DNA from: an uncultured Clostridia bacterium
Lineage (GTDB): Bacteria > Bacillota > Clostridia > Lachnospirales > CAG-274
Assembly: GCA_944383305.1 (NCBI GenBank)
Contig: CALWOZ010000001.1
Coordinates: forward strand, 29,026 to 93,025
Length of the DNA stretch: 64,000 nt
Direction of reading: 5' to 3'
Shown here one piece after another: positions 37,571 through 47,222 of the stretch (position 1 is the stretch's first letter; each line of letters starts with the position of its first letter). The translations under genes and the position numbers were made by a program. Under the pieces are notes generated by a model that searched no databases, was not told the DNA's origin, and saw nothing but the letters and a program-made list of their open reading frames with translations.

Positions 37571-38527
37571 TTGAAGAAATTTAAGGATTATTTAATTAAT
37601 TTAATTTGTATTTTAGTACTATATGGTATAATATTTTCTTTAATAAGCACAGGTGTACTTAACAATTATTATCAAGGTATAATAGTGCTTATAATGATTA
37701 ATATAATATTAGCTGTTAGTCTTAATCTTGTTACTGGTATTTTAGGTCAGTTAACTCTTGGACACGCAGGATTTATGGCTGTTGGAGCTTATACATCAGC
37801 AATTTTTACAAAATATGTAGAATTACCATCAGGTATAGAGTTTTTATTAGCTTTAATATTGTCAGGACTTTTAGCAGCTGTTTTTGGTATTATAATAGGC
37901 ATACCAGCTTTAAGACTAAAAGGCGATTACATAGCTATATTAACTCTTGGATTTGGAGAAATGATAAGAGGACTTATTATATATTTTTCAGATTTAACAG
38001 GTGGTGCTAAAGGATTTATAGGAATAGAATATTATTCTAACTTTACAGTTGTATTTATAGTAACAGTACTTACAATATATATATTAAACACGCTTATTTT
38101 GTCAAGGCACGGCAGAGCTATATTATCTATTAGAGAAGATGAAATAGCAGCGGAAGCATCGGGGATAAATACAGTATATTATAAAATATTTGCCTTTTCT
38201 ATATCAGCATTTTTTGCTGGAATAGCAGGTAGCTTATTTGCACATTATCAAATGGTTTTAGACCCAGTTAAGTTTAATTATAATTATTCTATTGAAATAT
38301 TAATAATGGTAGTGCTTGGTGGTATGGGAAGTATAACAGGTTCAATAATAGCTACAATAATATTAGTAGCAATACCTCAAATATTAATTGAATTTTCTCA
38401 ATATAGAATGCTTATATATTCATTATTATTAATAATTATAATGATATTTAAACCTTCAGGTTTGTTTGGTAGATATGAGTTTTCTATTAATAGATTAATA
38501 TCTAAAATTTTTAATAAAAATAAGTAG
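37571..38527 (+). CDS. livM: Branched-chain amino acid ABC permease LivM
   Basis: 318 residues, from TTG 37571 behind TAGGTG; the GTG at 37562 is inside this ribosome site. Membrane segments throughout; NLVTGILGQLTLGHAGFMAV, GDYIAILTLGFGEMIRG, AILSIREDEIAAEASGI and VVLGGMGSITGSIIATI are LivM-typical. Partner of LivH; followed after 15 bases by livG. Confidence 0.93.
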   Translation: MKKFKDYLINLICILVLYGIIFSLISTGVLNNYYQGIIVLIMINIILAVSLNLVTGILGQLTLGHAGFMAVGAYTSAIFTKYVELPSGIEFLLALILSGLLAAVFGIIIGIPALRLKGDYIAILTLGFGEMIRGLIIYFSDLTGGAKGFIGIEYYSNFTVVFIVTVLTIYILNTLILSRHGRAILSIREDEIAAEASGINTVYYKIFAFSISAFFAGIAGSLFAHYQMVLDPVKFNYNYSIEILIMVVLGGMGSITGSIIATIILVAIPQILIEFSQYRMLIYSLLLIIIMIFKPSGLFGRYEFSINRLISKIFNKNK

Positions 38528-38542
38528 GAAAGGAGGATAAAT

Positions 38543-39301
38543 ATGTATTTATTAAAAGCAACAGGTCTAGGAATAACTTTTGGAGGATTAAAAGCTGTAT
38601 CAGATGTAACATTTGATATAAAAGAAGGTGAACTTGTAGGTCTTATAGGTCCTAATGGAGCTGGAAAAACAACATTTTTTAACCTTTTGACAGGTGTTTA
38701 TCAACCAACAGAAGGTGATATAGAATTTAATGGTAAAAGTATTTTAGGCAATAAACCTTATCAAATAAACAATTTAGGTATAGCTAGAACTTTTCAAAAT
38801 ATTAGACTTTTTAAAGATTTAACTGTACTAGATAATGTAAAAATAGCTTATAATTCTAATATGAAATATGGAGCATTAACAGGTATATTTAGACTTCCTA
38901 AATATTTTAAAGAAGAAAAAGAAGCAGATGAAAAAGCTATTGAACTTTTAAAATTATTTAGTTTAGAAAATCTTATATATGAAAAAGCATCTAATCTTCC
39001 TTATGGAAAACAAAGAAAATTAGAAATAGCTAGAGCTTTAGCTAGTAGTCCTAAATTATTACTTTTAGATGAACCAGCAGCAGGCATGAACCCTAGTGAA
39101 ACAGAAGAACTTATGGAAACAATAGCTATTATTAGAAAAAACTTTAATACAGCTATTTTATTAATAGAACACGATATGGGGCTTGTTATGGGAATTTGTG
39201 AAAGATTATTTGTCTTAGAATATGGTATGTTAATAGCACACGGTAAGCCACAAGAAGTTATAAATAATCCTAGAGTTATAGCAGCTTATTTAGGTGATTA
39301 A
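38543..39301 (+). CDS. livG: Branched-chain amino acid ABC ATPase LivG
   Basis: 252 residues. Walker A GPNGAGKTT, signature-like region LPYGKQRKLEIARALAS, Walker B LLLLDEPAAGMN, H-loop IEHDMGLVMGI. LivG type by GITFGGLKAVSDVTFDIKEG and ARTFQNIRLFKDLTVLDNV. The ABC signature reads PYGKQ in place of LSGGQ, as is usual in LivG. Ribosome site AGGAGG. Confidence 0.95.
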   Translation: MYLLKATGLGITFGGLKAVSDVTFDIKEGELVGLIGPNGAGKTTFFNLLTGVYQPTEGDIEFNGKSILGNKPYQINNLGIARTFQNIRLFKDLTVLDNVKIAYNSNMKYGALTGIFRLPKYFKEEKEADEKAIELLKLFSLENLIYEKASNLPYGKQRKLEIARALASSPKLLLLDEPAAGMNPSETEELMETIAIIRKNFNTAILLIEHDMGLVMGICERLFVLEYGMLIAHGKPQEVINNPRVIAAYLGD

Positions 39302-39312
39302 GGGGTGAAATT

Positions 39313-40017
39313 ATGTTAAAAGTAAATGATTTACAAGTTTATTATGGTGCAATACACGCTATTAAGGGCATAACATTTGAAGTAAACCAAGGTGAAATAG
39401 TATCTTTAATAGGTGCAAATGGAGCAGGTAAAACTACTACTTTACACGCAGTTTCTGGACTTTTAAAACCTACAAGTGGAGAAATTAGCTTTTTATCTAG
39501 TAAGATAAATAATCTTTCTGCAGATAAAATTGTAAAAAGGGGTATTGCTCACGTTCCGGAGGGAAGACGCGTTTTTGCAAAACTTTCTGTTCAAGAAAAC
39601 TTAGAGTTAGGCTCATTTTTAGTAAAGGACAAAAATTTTATAAAAAATGAGTATGAAAGAGTTTTAACACTTTTTCCAAGACTTAAAGAAAGATTAAAAC
39701 AAATGGCAGGGACACTATCTGGTGGAGAACAACAAATGCTTGCAATAGGTAGAGCATTAATGAGTAAGCCTAAAATGCTTTTAATGGATGAACCTTCTAT
39801 GGGTCTTGCTCCTATACTTGTAAAAGAAATATTCGAAATTATAAAAGAATGTAATAAGCAAGGAATGACTATTTTATTAGTTGAACAAAATGCTAAAATG
39901 GCACTTAATATATCAAATAGAGCTTATGTTTTAGAAACAGGTAAAGTTGTTATGTCTGATAATGCTACAAATCTTTTAGGAGATGAAAAAGTTAAAAAGG
40001 CATATTTAGGAGGTTAA
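39313..40017 (+). CDS. livF: Branched-chain amino acid ABC ATPase LivF
   Basis: 234 residues. Walker A GANGAGKTT, signature LSGGEQQML, Walker B MLLMDEPSMGLAP, H-loop LLVEQNAKMAL; HVPEGRRVFAKLSVQENLEL is LivF-typical. Its last codons (TTA GGA GGT TAA) supply the ribosome site for the next gene. Confidence 0.95.
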   Translation: MLKVNDLQVYYGAIHAIKGITFEVNQGEIVSLIGANGAGKTTTLHAVSGLLKPTSGEISFLSSKINNLSADKIVKRGIAHVPEGRRVFAKLSVQENLELGSFLVKDKNFIKNEYERVLTLFPRLKERLKQMAGTLSGGEQQMLAIGRALMSKPKMLLMDEPSMGLAPILVKEIFEIIKECNKQGMTILLVEQNAKMALNISNRAYVLETGKVVMSDNATNLLGDEKVKKAYLGG

Positions 40018-40021
40018 TTTA

Positions 40022-40849
40022 TTGAAAATAGCAGTTGTACAAAAGAAATATTATAATTTAGAATATGATAAAAATGTAGAAATAGGTGTACAAAGTGTTA
40101 AAGAAGCTAAAAATTTAGGAGCAGATATAGTATTATTTCCTGAATGTTTTATAACAGGATATAGTTTGCCTATTACTATGGAACAATCTATATTAGATAA
40201 TAGTGAATATATTAAAACTTTTTGTAAATTGGCTAAAGAATTAAACATAGGGATTGTAATCACATCTTTTACAAAAGGTAATGAAAAACCTCAAAATAGT
40301 GCTTTTGTTATAGATAGAGATGGAAATATAATTATGAAATATGTAAAAGTACATACTTGTGACTTTGCAGATGAAAAATGTCTTGAAAGTGGAAAAGAAT
40401 TTAAAGTTTGTGAATTTGATGGTGTTAAAATTGGTATTATGATTTGCTATGATAGAGAATATCCAGAAAGTGCTAGAATGCTTATGCTTAAAGGAGCAGA
40501 AATTATTTTAGTACCTAATAATTGTCAAGGTATGAAACCTAGAGTAAATGCACTTCAAACAAGAGCCTATGAAAATATGGTTGGTGTTGTTATGGCTAAT
40601 CCACCTGGTAAAAATGCAGGATTATCTTGTGCATATAGTCCTATTGCGTGGGATAAAGATGGATATAGCAATAATATGGAAATATTTTTAGCAGATGAAC
40701 TTAGTGAAAAAATATATATAGCAGATTATAATATAGATGAACTTAGAGAGTATAGAAGTAGTGAAATGATGGGTAATACTTTTAGAAAAGTAGATGCTTA
40801 TGAAGGTTTGCTATCAAAAGAGATAAAAGAACCTTTTATTAGAAAATAA
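40022..40849 (+). CDS. Nitrilase-superfamily carbon-nitrogen hydrolase
   Basis: 275 residues from TTG 40022, with the ribosome site in the livF end. Catalytic triad: Glu in FPECFITGYS (about 41), Lys in YVKVHTCD (about 113), Cys in GIMICYDREYPES (about 143). Cleaves an amide C-N bond; the branch resembles plant-type N-carbamoylputrescine or omega-amidase enzymes, but the substrate is not fixed. Its place at the end of the liv operon suggests that the transporter imports an amide or amide-derived compound. A terminator follows. Confidence 0.88.
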   Translation: MKIAVVQKKYYNLEYDKNVEIGVQSVKEAKNLGADIVLFPECFITGYSLPITMEQSILDNSEYIKTFCKLAKELNIGIVITSFTKGNEKPQNSAFVIDRDGNIIMKYVKVHTCDFADEKCLESGKEFKVCEFDGVKIGIMICYDREYPESARMLMLKGAEIILVPNNCQGMKPRVNALQTRAYENMVGVVMANPPGKNAGLSCAYSPIAWDKDGYSNNMEIFLADELSEKIYIADYNIDELREYRSSEMMGNTFRKVDAYEGLLSKEIKEPFIRK

Positions 40850-40860
40850 ATAAAGTTTAA

Positions 40861-40897
40861 AATAAGATAGATAAATTTAAATCTATCTTATTTTTAA
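40861..40897 (+). terminator. Terminator of the liv-amidase operon
   Basis: AATAAGATAGAT ... ATCTATCTTATT followed by TTTAATAC. Confidence 0.85.
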
Positions 40898-40956
40898 TAC
40901 AATTAATCTAGATATAAAGTATAAAAAATTATTTTTTAATATTAATTTTAAATTTG

Positions 40957-40985
40957 TTGACAAAAAGATTGTAAAGTAATAATAT
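40957..40985 (+). promoter_or_regulatory. Predicted sigma-A promoter of the ABC-F gene
   Basis: TTGACA, 17 bases, TAATAT, giving a leader of about 95 bases that holds the short ORF at 41034. Confidence 0.75.
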
Positions 40986-41033
40986 ATTGTTAATTAAAAT
41001 AATTTATATATTAACGAAATGGGGGTGATTCCA

Positions 41034-41060
41034 TTGAAAATATTAAAAAATGTAACATAA
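41034..41060 (+). CDS. Eight-residue leader peptide of the ABC-F gene
   Basis: TTG AAA ATA TTA AAA AAT GTA ACA TAA reads MKILKNVT. It has its own strong ribosome site (GGGGGTGAT) at good distance and ends 27 bases before the ABC-F start, whose weaker site is GGTTGGTGATG. Short leader ORFs before Lsa/Vml-type genes act as sensors of drug-stalled ribosomes; the role here is inferred from place and ribosome site. Confidence 0.55.
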   Translation: MKILKNVT

Positions 41061-41087
41061 TTTTAAATATAGGTTGGTGATGTAATA

Positions 41088-42551
41088 TTGTTAATTAATA
41101 TTTCTAATTTAACTTTTTGTTATGATGGTAGTTATGATGATATTTTTAAAAATTTAAGTATATCTATTGATACAGATTGGAGAATAGGATTAGTTGGGAG
41201 AAATGGTAAAGGGAAAACTACTTTATTAAAATTATTAATGAACGAATATGAATATTCTGGTACAATTAATTCTCCTGTTAGCTTTGATTATTTTCCATTT
41301 AATGTGGAAAATAAAGAATTAGATACATTAGATGTATTATTACAAATAAACAGTCAGGTTTATGAATGGGAAATTTTGAGAGAATTTTCTTTTTTAGATT
41401 TAAAAGAAGAAATATTATATAGAAAATTTAATACATTATCTAATGGAGAGCAGACAAAAGCTTTATTAAGTATATTGTTTTTAAAACAAAATGGATTTTT
41501 ATTAATAGATGAACCTACCAATCATTTAGATATAGAGGGACGAAAAGTTGTAGCAAAGTATTTAAAAAGTAAAAAAGGCTTTATATTAGTATCCCACGAT
41601 AGAGAGTTTTTAGATGAAAGTGTAAATCACATATTGTCTATTAATAAAAACAATGTAGAGTTACAAAAAGGTAATTATTCTTCTTATGAATATAATAAAA
41701 AATTAGTAGACAACTTTGAAATAAAACAAAATGATAAAATAAAAAAAGATATTAAAAGACTAGATAATTCTAAAAAGAATATTGCTATATGGTCGGATAA
41801 AATAGAAGCAAGCAAAATAGGTAATGGTAGCGTAGATAGAGGGTTTATTGGGCATAAAGCTGCTAAAATGATGAAAAGGTCAAAAAATGTGGAAAAGAGA
41901 ATTGACAAATATATAGAAGAAAAAAATAGCTTACTTAAAAATATTGATATATCAGAAGATTTAAAAATACATTGTTTAGAATATTATAAAGATGAACTTA
42001 TAAAACTTAATAATATACAAATATTTTATGATAATAATGAAATATTATCTAATATTAATTTTACTGTTAATAGTGGAGATAGGCTATTTTTAATAGGAAA
42101 AAATGGAACGGGTAAAAGTAGTTTGTTAAAACTTATTAATGGAGAGAATATTAATTATAAAGGTAATGTTAATATTGGTAAAAATTTAAAAATTTCTTAT
42201 GTGTTTCAAGATGTATCTAATTTAAAAGGAAGTTTAAAAGATTATATAAATAAATTTAATATTAATGAAACACTATTTAAAACAATTTTAAGAAAGTTAG
42301 ATTTTTCAAGAGATATGTTTGATAAAAATTTAGAAACATATAGTCAAGGTCAAAAGAAAAAAGTATTAATATCTAAAAGTTTAGCTGAAGAAGCACACTT
42401 ATATATTTGGGACGAACCTTTAAACTATATAGACATTTTATCAAGAGAGCAAATAGAAAATTTAATTTTAAAATTTAAACCTACAATAATCTTTGTAGAA
42501 CACGATAGTAGATTTATTGAAAATGTAGCTACTAAAATTATAAATATTTAA
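41088..42551 (+). CDS. ABC-F ribosomal protection protein, Lsa type
   Basis: 487 residues from TTG 41088. Two ABC modules without membrane segments: Walker A GRNGKGKTT and GKNGTGKSS, signatures LSNGEQTKALL and YSQGQKKKVLI, Walker B GFLLIDEPTNHLDIEGR and LYIWDEPLNYIDI, with a long charged linker (about 185-300) that would reach the ribosomal exit site. The N-terminus (INISNLTFCYDGSYDDIF) and SFDYFPFNVENKE are close to Lsa proteins, which protect ribosomes from lincosamides, streptogramin A and pleuromutilins. Chromosomal relatives are common; the drug range cannot be read from sequence. Confidence 0.88.
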   Translation: MLINISNLTFCYDGSYDDIFKNLSISIDTDWRIGLVGRNGKGKTTLLKLLMNEYEYSGTINSPVSFDYFPFNVENKELDTLDVLLQINSQVYEWEILREFSFLDLKEEILYRKFNTLSNGEQTKALLSILFLKQNGFLLIDEPTNHLDIEGRKVVAKYLKSKKGFILVSHDREFLDESVNHILSINKNNVELQKGNYSSYEYNKKLVDNFEIKQNDKIKKDIKRLDNSKKNIAIWSDKIEASKIGNGSVDRGFIGHKAAKMMKRSKNVEKRIDKYIEEKNSLLKNIDISEDLKIHCLEYYKDELIKLNNIQIFYDNNEILSNINFTVNSGDRLFLIGKNGTGKSSLLKLINGENINYKGNVNIGKNLKISYVFQDVSNLKGSLKDYINKFNINETLFKTILRKLDFSRDMFDKNLETYSQGQKKKVLISKSLAEEAHLYIWDEPLNYIDILSREQIENLILKFKPTIIFVEHDSRFIENVATKIINI

Positions 42552-42557
42552 TAATAA

Positions 42558-42596
42558 AATAAGTCAATAGGTATTTTGCTTATTGACTTATTTTAT
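42558..42596 (+). terminator. ABC-F gene terminator
   Basis: AATAAGTCAATA ... TATTGACTTATT followed by TTATTAT, a modest T tract. Confidence 0.75.
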
Positions 42597-42598
42597 TA

Positions 42599-42650
42599 TC
42601 TAAGTTAAGCTATTAAATACAAAAATTATAAATGGGTTTTATTTAATAAT
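42599..42650 (+). repeat. Dispersed repeat copy G (decayed)
   Basis: TAAGTTAAGCTATTAAATAC and AAAATTATAAATGGGTTTT match the head and middle loosely, directly after the ABC-F terminator. From here to the promoter at 42799 only AT-rich sequence is seen. Confidence 0.45.
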
Positions 42651-42798
42651 AGTGATTTAATAAAATATATTAAAAACTTAATTATAAAATTTTACTAAAT
42701 AATAAATAAAATAATTGTAACATATATACTTAATAAGTTAATAATATAACAATAAAAATTACTAAAAATTTGTTTAACTATTTATATAAAATTGTAAA

Positions 42799-42827
42799 TT
42801 GACATAGGTATGATATGATTATATAAT
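42799..42827 (+). promoter_or_regulatory. Consensus sigma-A promoter of the xylose operon
   Basis: TTGACA, 17 bases, TATAAT, 71 bases before the regulator's start. Confidence 0.85.
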
Positions 42828-42840
42828 AAATTTGTAAAAG

Positions 42841-42850
42841 TGCTCGAGCA
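42841..42850. promoter_or_regulatory. LacI-family operator in the xylose promoter
   Basis: TGCTCGAGCA, a perfect palindrome with the central CG typical of LacI-family sites, flanked by AAAAG and AAATTTT. It lies about seven bases after the expected transcription start, so binding would block the operon and its own regulator gene. Confidence 0.7.
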
Positions 42851-42897
42851 AATTTTATTAAAATATATTTTTAGACTTTAACTATGGAGTGAACTAT

Positions 42898-43908
42898 ATG
42901 GCAGTTACTATTAAAAAAATAGCAGAAGTTAGTGGTGTATCTAGGGGTACTGTTGATAGAGTTTTAAACAATAGAGGTAAAGTAAGTCCAAAAACAGAAC
43001 AAAAAGTTAGAGAATGTGCAGAAAAGTTAGGATATAAACCTAATTTAGCTGGTAAAGCATTAGCAGCAAGGAAGAAAAATTATGTTATTGGAGTTATAAT
43101 ATCATCAGATGGTAATATATTTTTTGATGACATTTTAGACAGTATAAAAAATGAAGCTAAAATTTATGAAGAATATGGCATAAAAGTTGTTTTGAAAACT
43201 ATGAAAGGGTATGATATAGATACACAAATAAAACTTATTGAAAGTATACAAGATGATATATCTAGTTTAATAATTACACCAATAGATGAAAACATAGTTA
43301 GAGATAAAATAGACTATTTATGTGATAAAGGTATAGGTGTTATAACGTTAAATACAGATATAAAAAATAGTAAACGTTTAGCTTATGTAGGTACAGATTA
43401 TTATAAGGGTGGTCAAATAGTAGCTGGAATAATAAATCTTATAAGTCCTTATGCTAATATAGGTATTATACAAGGAACTAGCAAACTATATGGTCATAAT
43501 CAAAGAGTTTTAGGATTTAAAGATGAGGTAAAAAACTACAAAAACTTAAATATTAAAGCTATGTTTGAATGTGAAGATGACGATAATACCTCATATGAAA
43601 AAACTATTGAAATGTTAAGGGACAATGAAGATATAGACACAATTTTTATTGTTGCTGGAGGTGTTTATGGTGTTTGTAAAGCTGTTATTGAAAAGCAAAA
43701 AAACATAACTATAGTTTGTTTTGATGAAATACCTAAAACTATTGAAATGTTAAAAAAAGATATTATAAAAGTCACAATATCTCAACAGCCTAAAATTCAA
43801 GGGAAAAAAGTTATGGAGATAATTTTTGACTATCTTATAAAAGGTGAAAAGCCACAAAATGAAAATTATATTATTGAAAATCAAATAAAAATTAAACAAA
43901 ATTATTAA
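42898..43908 (+). CDS. LacI-family transcriptional regulator of the xylose genes
   Basis: 336 residues from ATG 42898, behind GGAGTGAAC; the GTG at 42889 lies in that site. N-terminal helix-turn-helix ([36 protein letters not shown]), hinge ([13 protein letters not shown]), then a sugar-binding fold ([49 protein letters not shown]). The GTVDRV variant and ligand domain resemble regulators that sense simple sugars. It is transcribed with xylA, 13 bases before it, and the palindrome at 42841 is its likely operator. Many Firmicutes use ROK-type XylR; this is a LacI-type replacement. Confidence 0.9.
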   Translation: MAVTIKKIAEVSGVSRGTVDRVLNNRGKVSPKTEQKVRECAEKLGYKPNLAGKALAARKKNYVIGVIISSDGNIFFDDILDSIKNEAKIYEEYGIKVVLKTMKGYDIDTQIKLIESIQDDISSLIITPIDENIVRDKIDYLCDKGIGVITLNTDIKNSKRLAYVGTDYYKGGQIVAGIINLISPYANIGIIQGTSKLYGHNQRVLGFKDEVKNYKNLNIKAMFECEDDDNTSYEKTIEMLRDNEDIDTIFIVAGGVYGVCKAVIEKQKNITIVCFDEIPKTIEMLKKDIIKVTISQQPKIQGKKVMEIIFDYLIKGEKPQNENYIIENQIKIKQNY

Positions 43909-43921
43909 AGGAGAATATAAA

Positions 43922-45244
43922 ATGAGTGAAATATTTAAAAATATAAGTAAAATAAAATATGAAGGCAAAGAAAGTAAAAATCCATTAGCTTTTAAATATT
44001 ATGATGCAGATAGAGTTATTTATGGCAAAAAAATGAAAGAACATTTATCTTTTGCTATGGCGTGGTGGCATAACTTATGTGCAGAAGGTGTTGACATATT
44101 TGGAGCAGGAACAACAGATAAAAGCTTTGGAGCTCTTACTAAAGGGACTATGCTTCACGCAAAGGCAAAAGTAGACGCAGGATTTGAATTTATGTCTAAA
44201 CTAGGAATAGAGTATTTTTGTTTTCACGATATGGACATTATACCAGAGGCAGATACTATAGAAGAAACTAATAAAAGATTAGATGAAATAACAGATTATA
44301 TAAAAGAAAAAATGGACGAAACAGGGATTAAATGTTTATGGGGTACAGCAAATATGTTTTCTAATCCTCGATTTATGAACGGTGCTGGTAGCACAAATTC
44401 AGCAGATGTATTTTGTCTTGCAGCTGCACAAGTAAAAAAAGCATTGGATATGGTTGTAAAACTTGGTGGTAAAGGCTATGTATTTTGGGGTGGTAGAGAA
44501 GGATATGAAACACTTTTAAATACAGATATAAAATTTGAACAAGAAAACATAGCTAACCTTATGAAAATGGCAGTAGAATATGGTAGAAAAATAGGATTTG
44601 AAGGAGACTTCTTTATCGAACCAAAGCCAAAAGAACCAATGAAACACCAATATGATTTTGATGCAGCAACAGCTATAGGATTTTTAAAACAATATGGATT
44701 AGATAAAGACTTTAAATTAAACATAGAAGCAAACCACGCAACATTAGCAGGACATACATTCCAACACGATTTAAGAATAGCAGCCATAAACCAAATGTTA
44801 GGTTCAATAGATGCTAATCAAGGAGATAACCTTTTAGGTTGGGATACAGACCAATTTCCATCTAATGTTTATGAAACAACTATGTGTATGTATGAAGTAT
44901 TAAAATGTGGTGGTATGAAAAATGGTGGATTAAACTTTGACTCTAAAAATAGACGTGCAAGCTACACACCAGAAGATATGTTTTATGGTTATATTTTAGG
45001 TATGGACACATTTGCATTAGGACTTATAAAAGCAGTAGAATTAATAGAAGATGGAAGAATTGACGAATTTGTAAAAGAAAGATATAGCAGTTTTAATGAA
45101 GGTATTGGTAAAAAAATAAGAGAAGGGCAAACAAGTCTTGAAGAATTAGCAGAATATGCTAAAAATATTGATAGTAAAACGTTGCCAAGTTCAGCTAGAC
45201 AAGAATATTTAGAAAGTATTGTAAACAGTATTTTATTTTCATAA
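43922..45244 (+). CDS. xylA: Xylose isomerase
   Basis: 440 residues, the usual length. Converts D-xylose to D-xylulose with two divalent metals. Active-site and metal blocks: [12 protein letters not shown] (catalytic His/Asp), [34 protein letters not shown] (Glu and Lys), [20 protein letters not shown], and [10 protein letters not shown]. All expected residues are present. Ribosome site AAAGGAG. xylB follows by 11 bases. Confidence 0.98.
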   Translation: MSEIFKNISKIKYEGKESKNPLAFKYYDADRVIYGKKMKEHLSFAMAWWHNLCAEGVDIFGAGTTDKSFGALTKGTMLHAKAKVDAGFEFMSKLGIEYFCFHDMDIIPEADTIEETNKRLDEITDYIKEKMDETGIKCLWGTANMFSNPRFMNGAGSTNSADVFCLAAAQVKKALDMVVKLGGKGYVFWGGREGYETLLNTDIKFEQENIANLMKMAVEYGRKIGFEGDFFIEPKPKEPMKHQYDFDAATAIGFLKQYGLDKDFKLNIEANHATLAGHTFQHDLRIAAINQMLGSIDANQGDNLLGWDTDQFPSNVYETTMCMYEVLKCGGMKNGGLNFDSKNRRASYTPEDMFYGYILGMDTFALGLIKAVELIEDGRIDEFVKERYSSFNEGIGKKIREGQTSLEELAEYAKNIDSKTLPSSARQEYLESIVNSILFS

Positions 45245-45255
45245 GGAGAATTTTT

Positions 45256-46776
45256 ATGAAATATGTATTAGGCATAGATATTGGAACTTCAGGTACAAAA
45301 ACAGTATTATTTGATGAAAAGGGAAATAAAATTGTAAGTAGTACAGTAGAATATGATTTAATTCAGCTTAAAAATGGTTGGGCAGAACAACAACCAGAAA
45401 AATGGTGGCAAGCTACTAAAATTACAATTGATAATATAATAAAAAGTAGCAAAATAAATGTAGAAGATATTAAAGGGATTGGCATAGCAGGTCAAATGCA
45501 CGGACTTGTTATGGTAGATAAAGGTGGTAATGTACTTAGAAATGCTATATTATGGTGCGATGGAAGAACAAGTGAAGAATGTTTAGAAATAACTGAAAAA
45601 ATAGGTAAAGAAAGACTTATAGAAATATGTGCAAATCCTGCTTTGACAGGATTTACAGCAGGCAAAATATTATGGGTTAGAAAAAATGAACCACATATTT
45701 ATAAAAAATGTTATAAAATCTTATTACCTAAAGATTATATAAGATATAAGCTTACAGGAAATTTTGGAACAGAACCATCAGATGCATCAGGAACTAATTT
45801 GTTTGATATAAACAATATGTGTTGGTCTAAAGAAATTTTAGATAAATTAGATATAAACATAGATTTATTACCACCTATATATAAATCTATTGATAACGGT
45901 GGGAATATAACTAAAAAAGCTAGCGAAGAAACAGGATTATCTACAAATACAATAGTTTGTATGGGAGCTGGAGATAATGCAGCAGCAGCAGTAGGAACTG
46001 GCATAGTAGAAAAGGGAAAAGCATTTACAACTATTGGAACATCAGGTGTTATATTTGCTTATTCAGACAAAGTTATTATAGATAAACAATGTAGAGTACA
46101 CACATTTTGTCACGCTATACCAAATACATGGGCAGTTATGAGTTGTACTCTATCAGCTGGAATGTCATTAAAATGGTTTAGAGATAATTTTTGTATGTCA
46201 GAAAAAGAAGTAGCAAAGTATTTAAATAAAGATAGCTATGAGTTTATAAATGAAGGTGTAAAAGATATATCTATTGGCTCAGAAAATCTTATATATTTAC
46301 CATATTTAATGGGTGAACGTTCCCCAATACTAGATGAAAATGCAAGGGGTGTATTTTTTGGCTTATCTGCCATACATAATAAATATCATATGTTAAGAGC
46401 AATTATGGAAGGTGTAACATATTCACAAAAACAATGCTTTGAACTTATAAAAAATATGGGTATAGAAATAGATGAAATGTATGTTTGTGGCGGAGGGGCT
46501 AAAAGTAAAATTTGGCGACAAATGATGAGTGATATATATAGTTTAGATACTGTATCCATAGAAAATGAAGAAGGACCTGCTTTAGGGGTAGCTATTCTTG
46601 CTAGTGTTGCTTGTGGAATATATGATAATGTTAATCAAGCTTGTGATAAATTAGTAAAATTAAAAGATAAAATAAGCCCTATAAAAGAAAATTATGAAAA
46701 ATATATGAAATTTTATAAAATATATGAAAATATGTATCCTATTTTAAAAGATAGTTTTAAACAGTTAAGTTTATAA
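45256..46776 (+). CDS. xylB: Xylulokinase
   Basis: 506 residues. Phosphorylates D-xylulose to xylulose 5-phosphate for the pentose phosphate path. FGGY kinase marks: LGIDIGTSGTKTVLFDEKGN, IGIAGQMHGLVMVDKGGNVL, LWCDGRTSEEC, GAGDNAAAAVGTGIV, GTSGVIFAYSD, YLMGERSPILDENARGVFFG, and YVCGGGAKSKIWRQMMSDI. No xylose transporter gene is in the operon; uptake must be encoded elsewhere. Confidence 0.97.
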   Translation: MKYVLGIDIGTSGTKTVLFDEKGNKIVSSTVEYDLIQLKNGWAEQQPEKWWQATKITIDNIIKSSKINVEDIKGIGIAGQMHGLVMVDKGGNVLRNAILWCDGRTSEECLEITEKIGKERLIEICANPALTGFTAGKILWVRKNEPHIYKKCYKILLPKDYIRYKLTGNFGTEPSDASGTNLFDINNMCWSKEILDKLDINIDLLPPIYKSIDNGGNITKKASEETGLSTNTIVCMGAGDNAAAAVGTGIVEKGKAFTTIGTSGVIFAYSDKVIIDKQCRVHTFCHAIPNTWAVMSCTLSAGMSLKWFRDNFCMSEKEVAKYLNKDSYEFINEGVKDISIGSENLIYLPYLMGERSPILDENARGVFFGLSAIHNKYHMLRAIMEGVTYSQKQCFELIKNMGIEIDEMYVCGGGAKSKIWRQMMSDIYSLDTVSIENEEGPALGVAILASVACGIYDNVNQACDKLVKLKDKISPIKENYEKYMKFYKIYENMYPILKDSFKQLSL

Positions 46777-46787
46777 TGAATAAAAAT

Positions 46788-46818
46788 TACAACTCTAATT
46801 AGTTGTATACTATCTTTA
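46788..46818 (+). terminator. Weak hairpin after xylB
   Basis: TACAACT, CTAATT loop, AGTTGTA, then ACTATCTTTATTG; the T tract is poor. Confidence 0.35.
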
Positions 46819-46981
46819 TTGTATTATAAGTACAAAATAGATGGAAAAAATATAAGTAAATTTAGGATTTTTAAGCATTTCTTTTAAAATTAAATTTTAT
46901 CTATAAAAGTAAGTACATAAATGAAAAATAATAAAAATTATACATAACACAAATGCTTGATACTTTGGTACAAGCTTATAT

Positions 46982-47045
46982 CACTAAAAACAGTAAACAA
47001 CTAATTAAACTAATAAAAGATTTAGGTTGTTTACTGCTTTTAGTG
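46982..47045. repeat. Long inverted repeat, 19-base arms
   Basis: CACTAAAAACAGTAAACAA (46982-47000) and TTGTTTACTGCTTTTAGTG (47027-47045) pair with one G-U. The loop is 26 bases and no T run follows. It may be a small mobile-element relic or a structured RNA. Confidence 0.55.
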
Positions 47046-47222
47046 GCGTTTAAAATATTAAATAATAAAATATATTTTTATATATTATGATTTTAAATAT
47101 TTTATATTAAATGTTATGTAAAATGTTAAGTTTAAATATTTTATATGAGTATATTTTAATAACGAACAAACTTTTTCATATGTTGAGGTATAATACATAG
47201 GTAACAAAAAAATATAAAAAAA

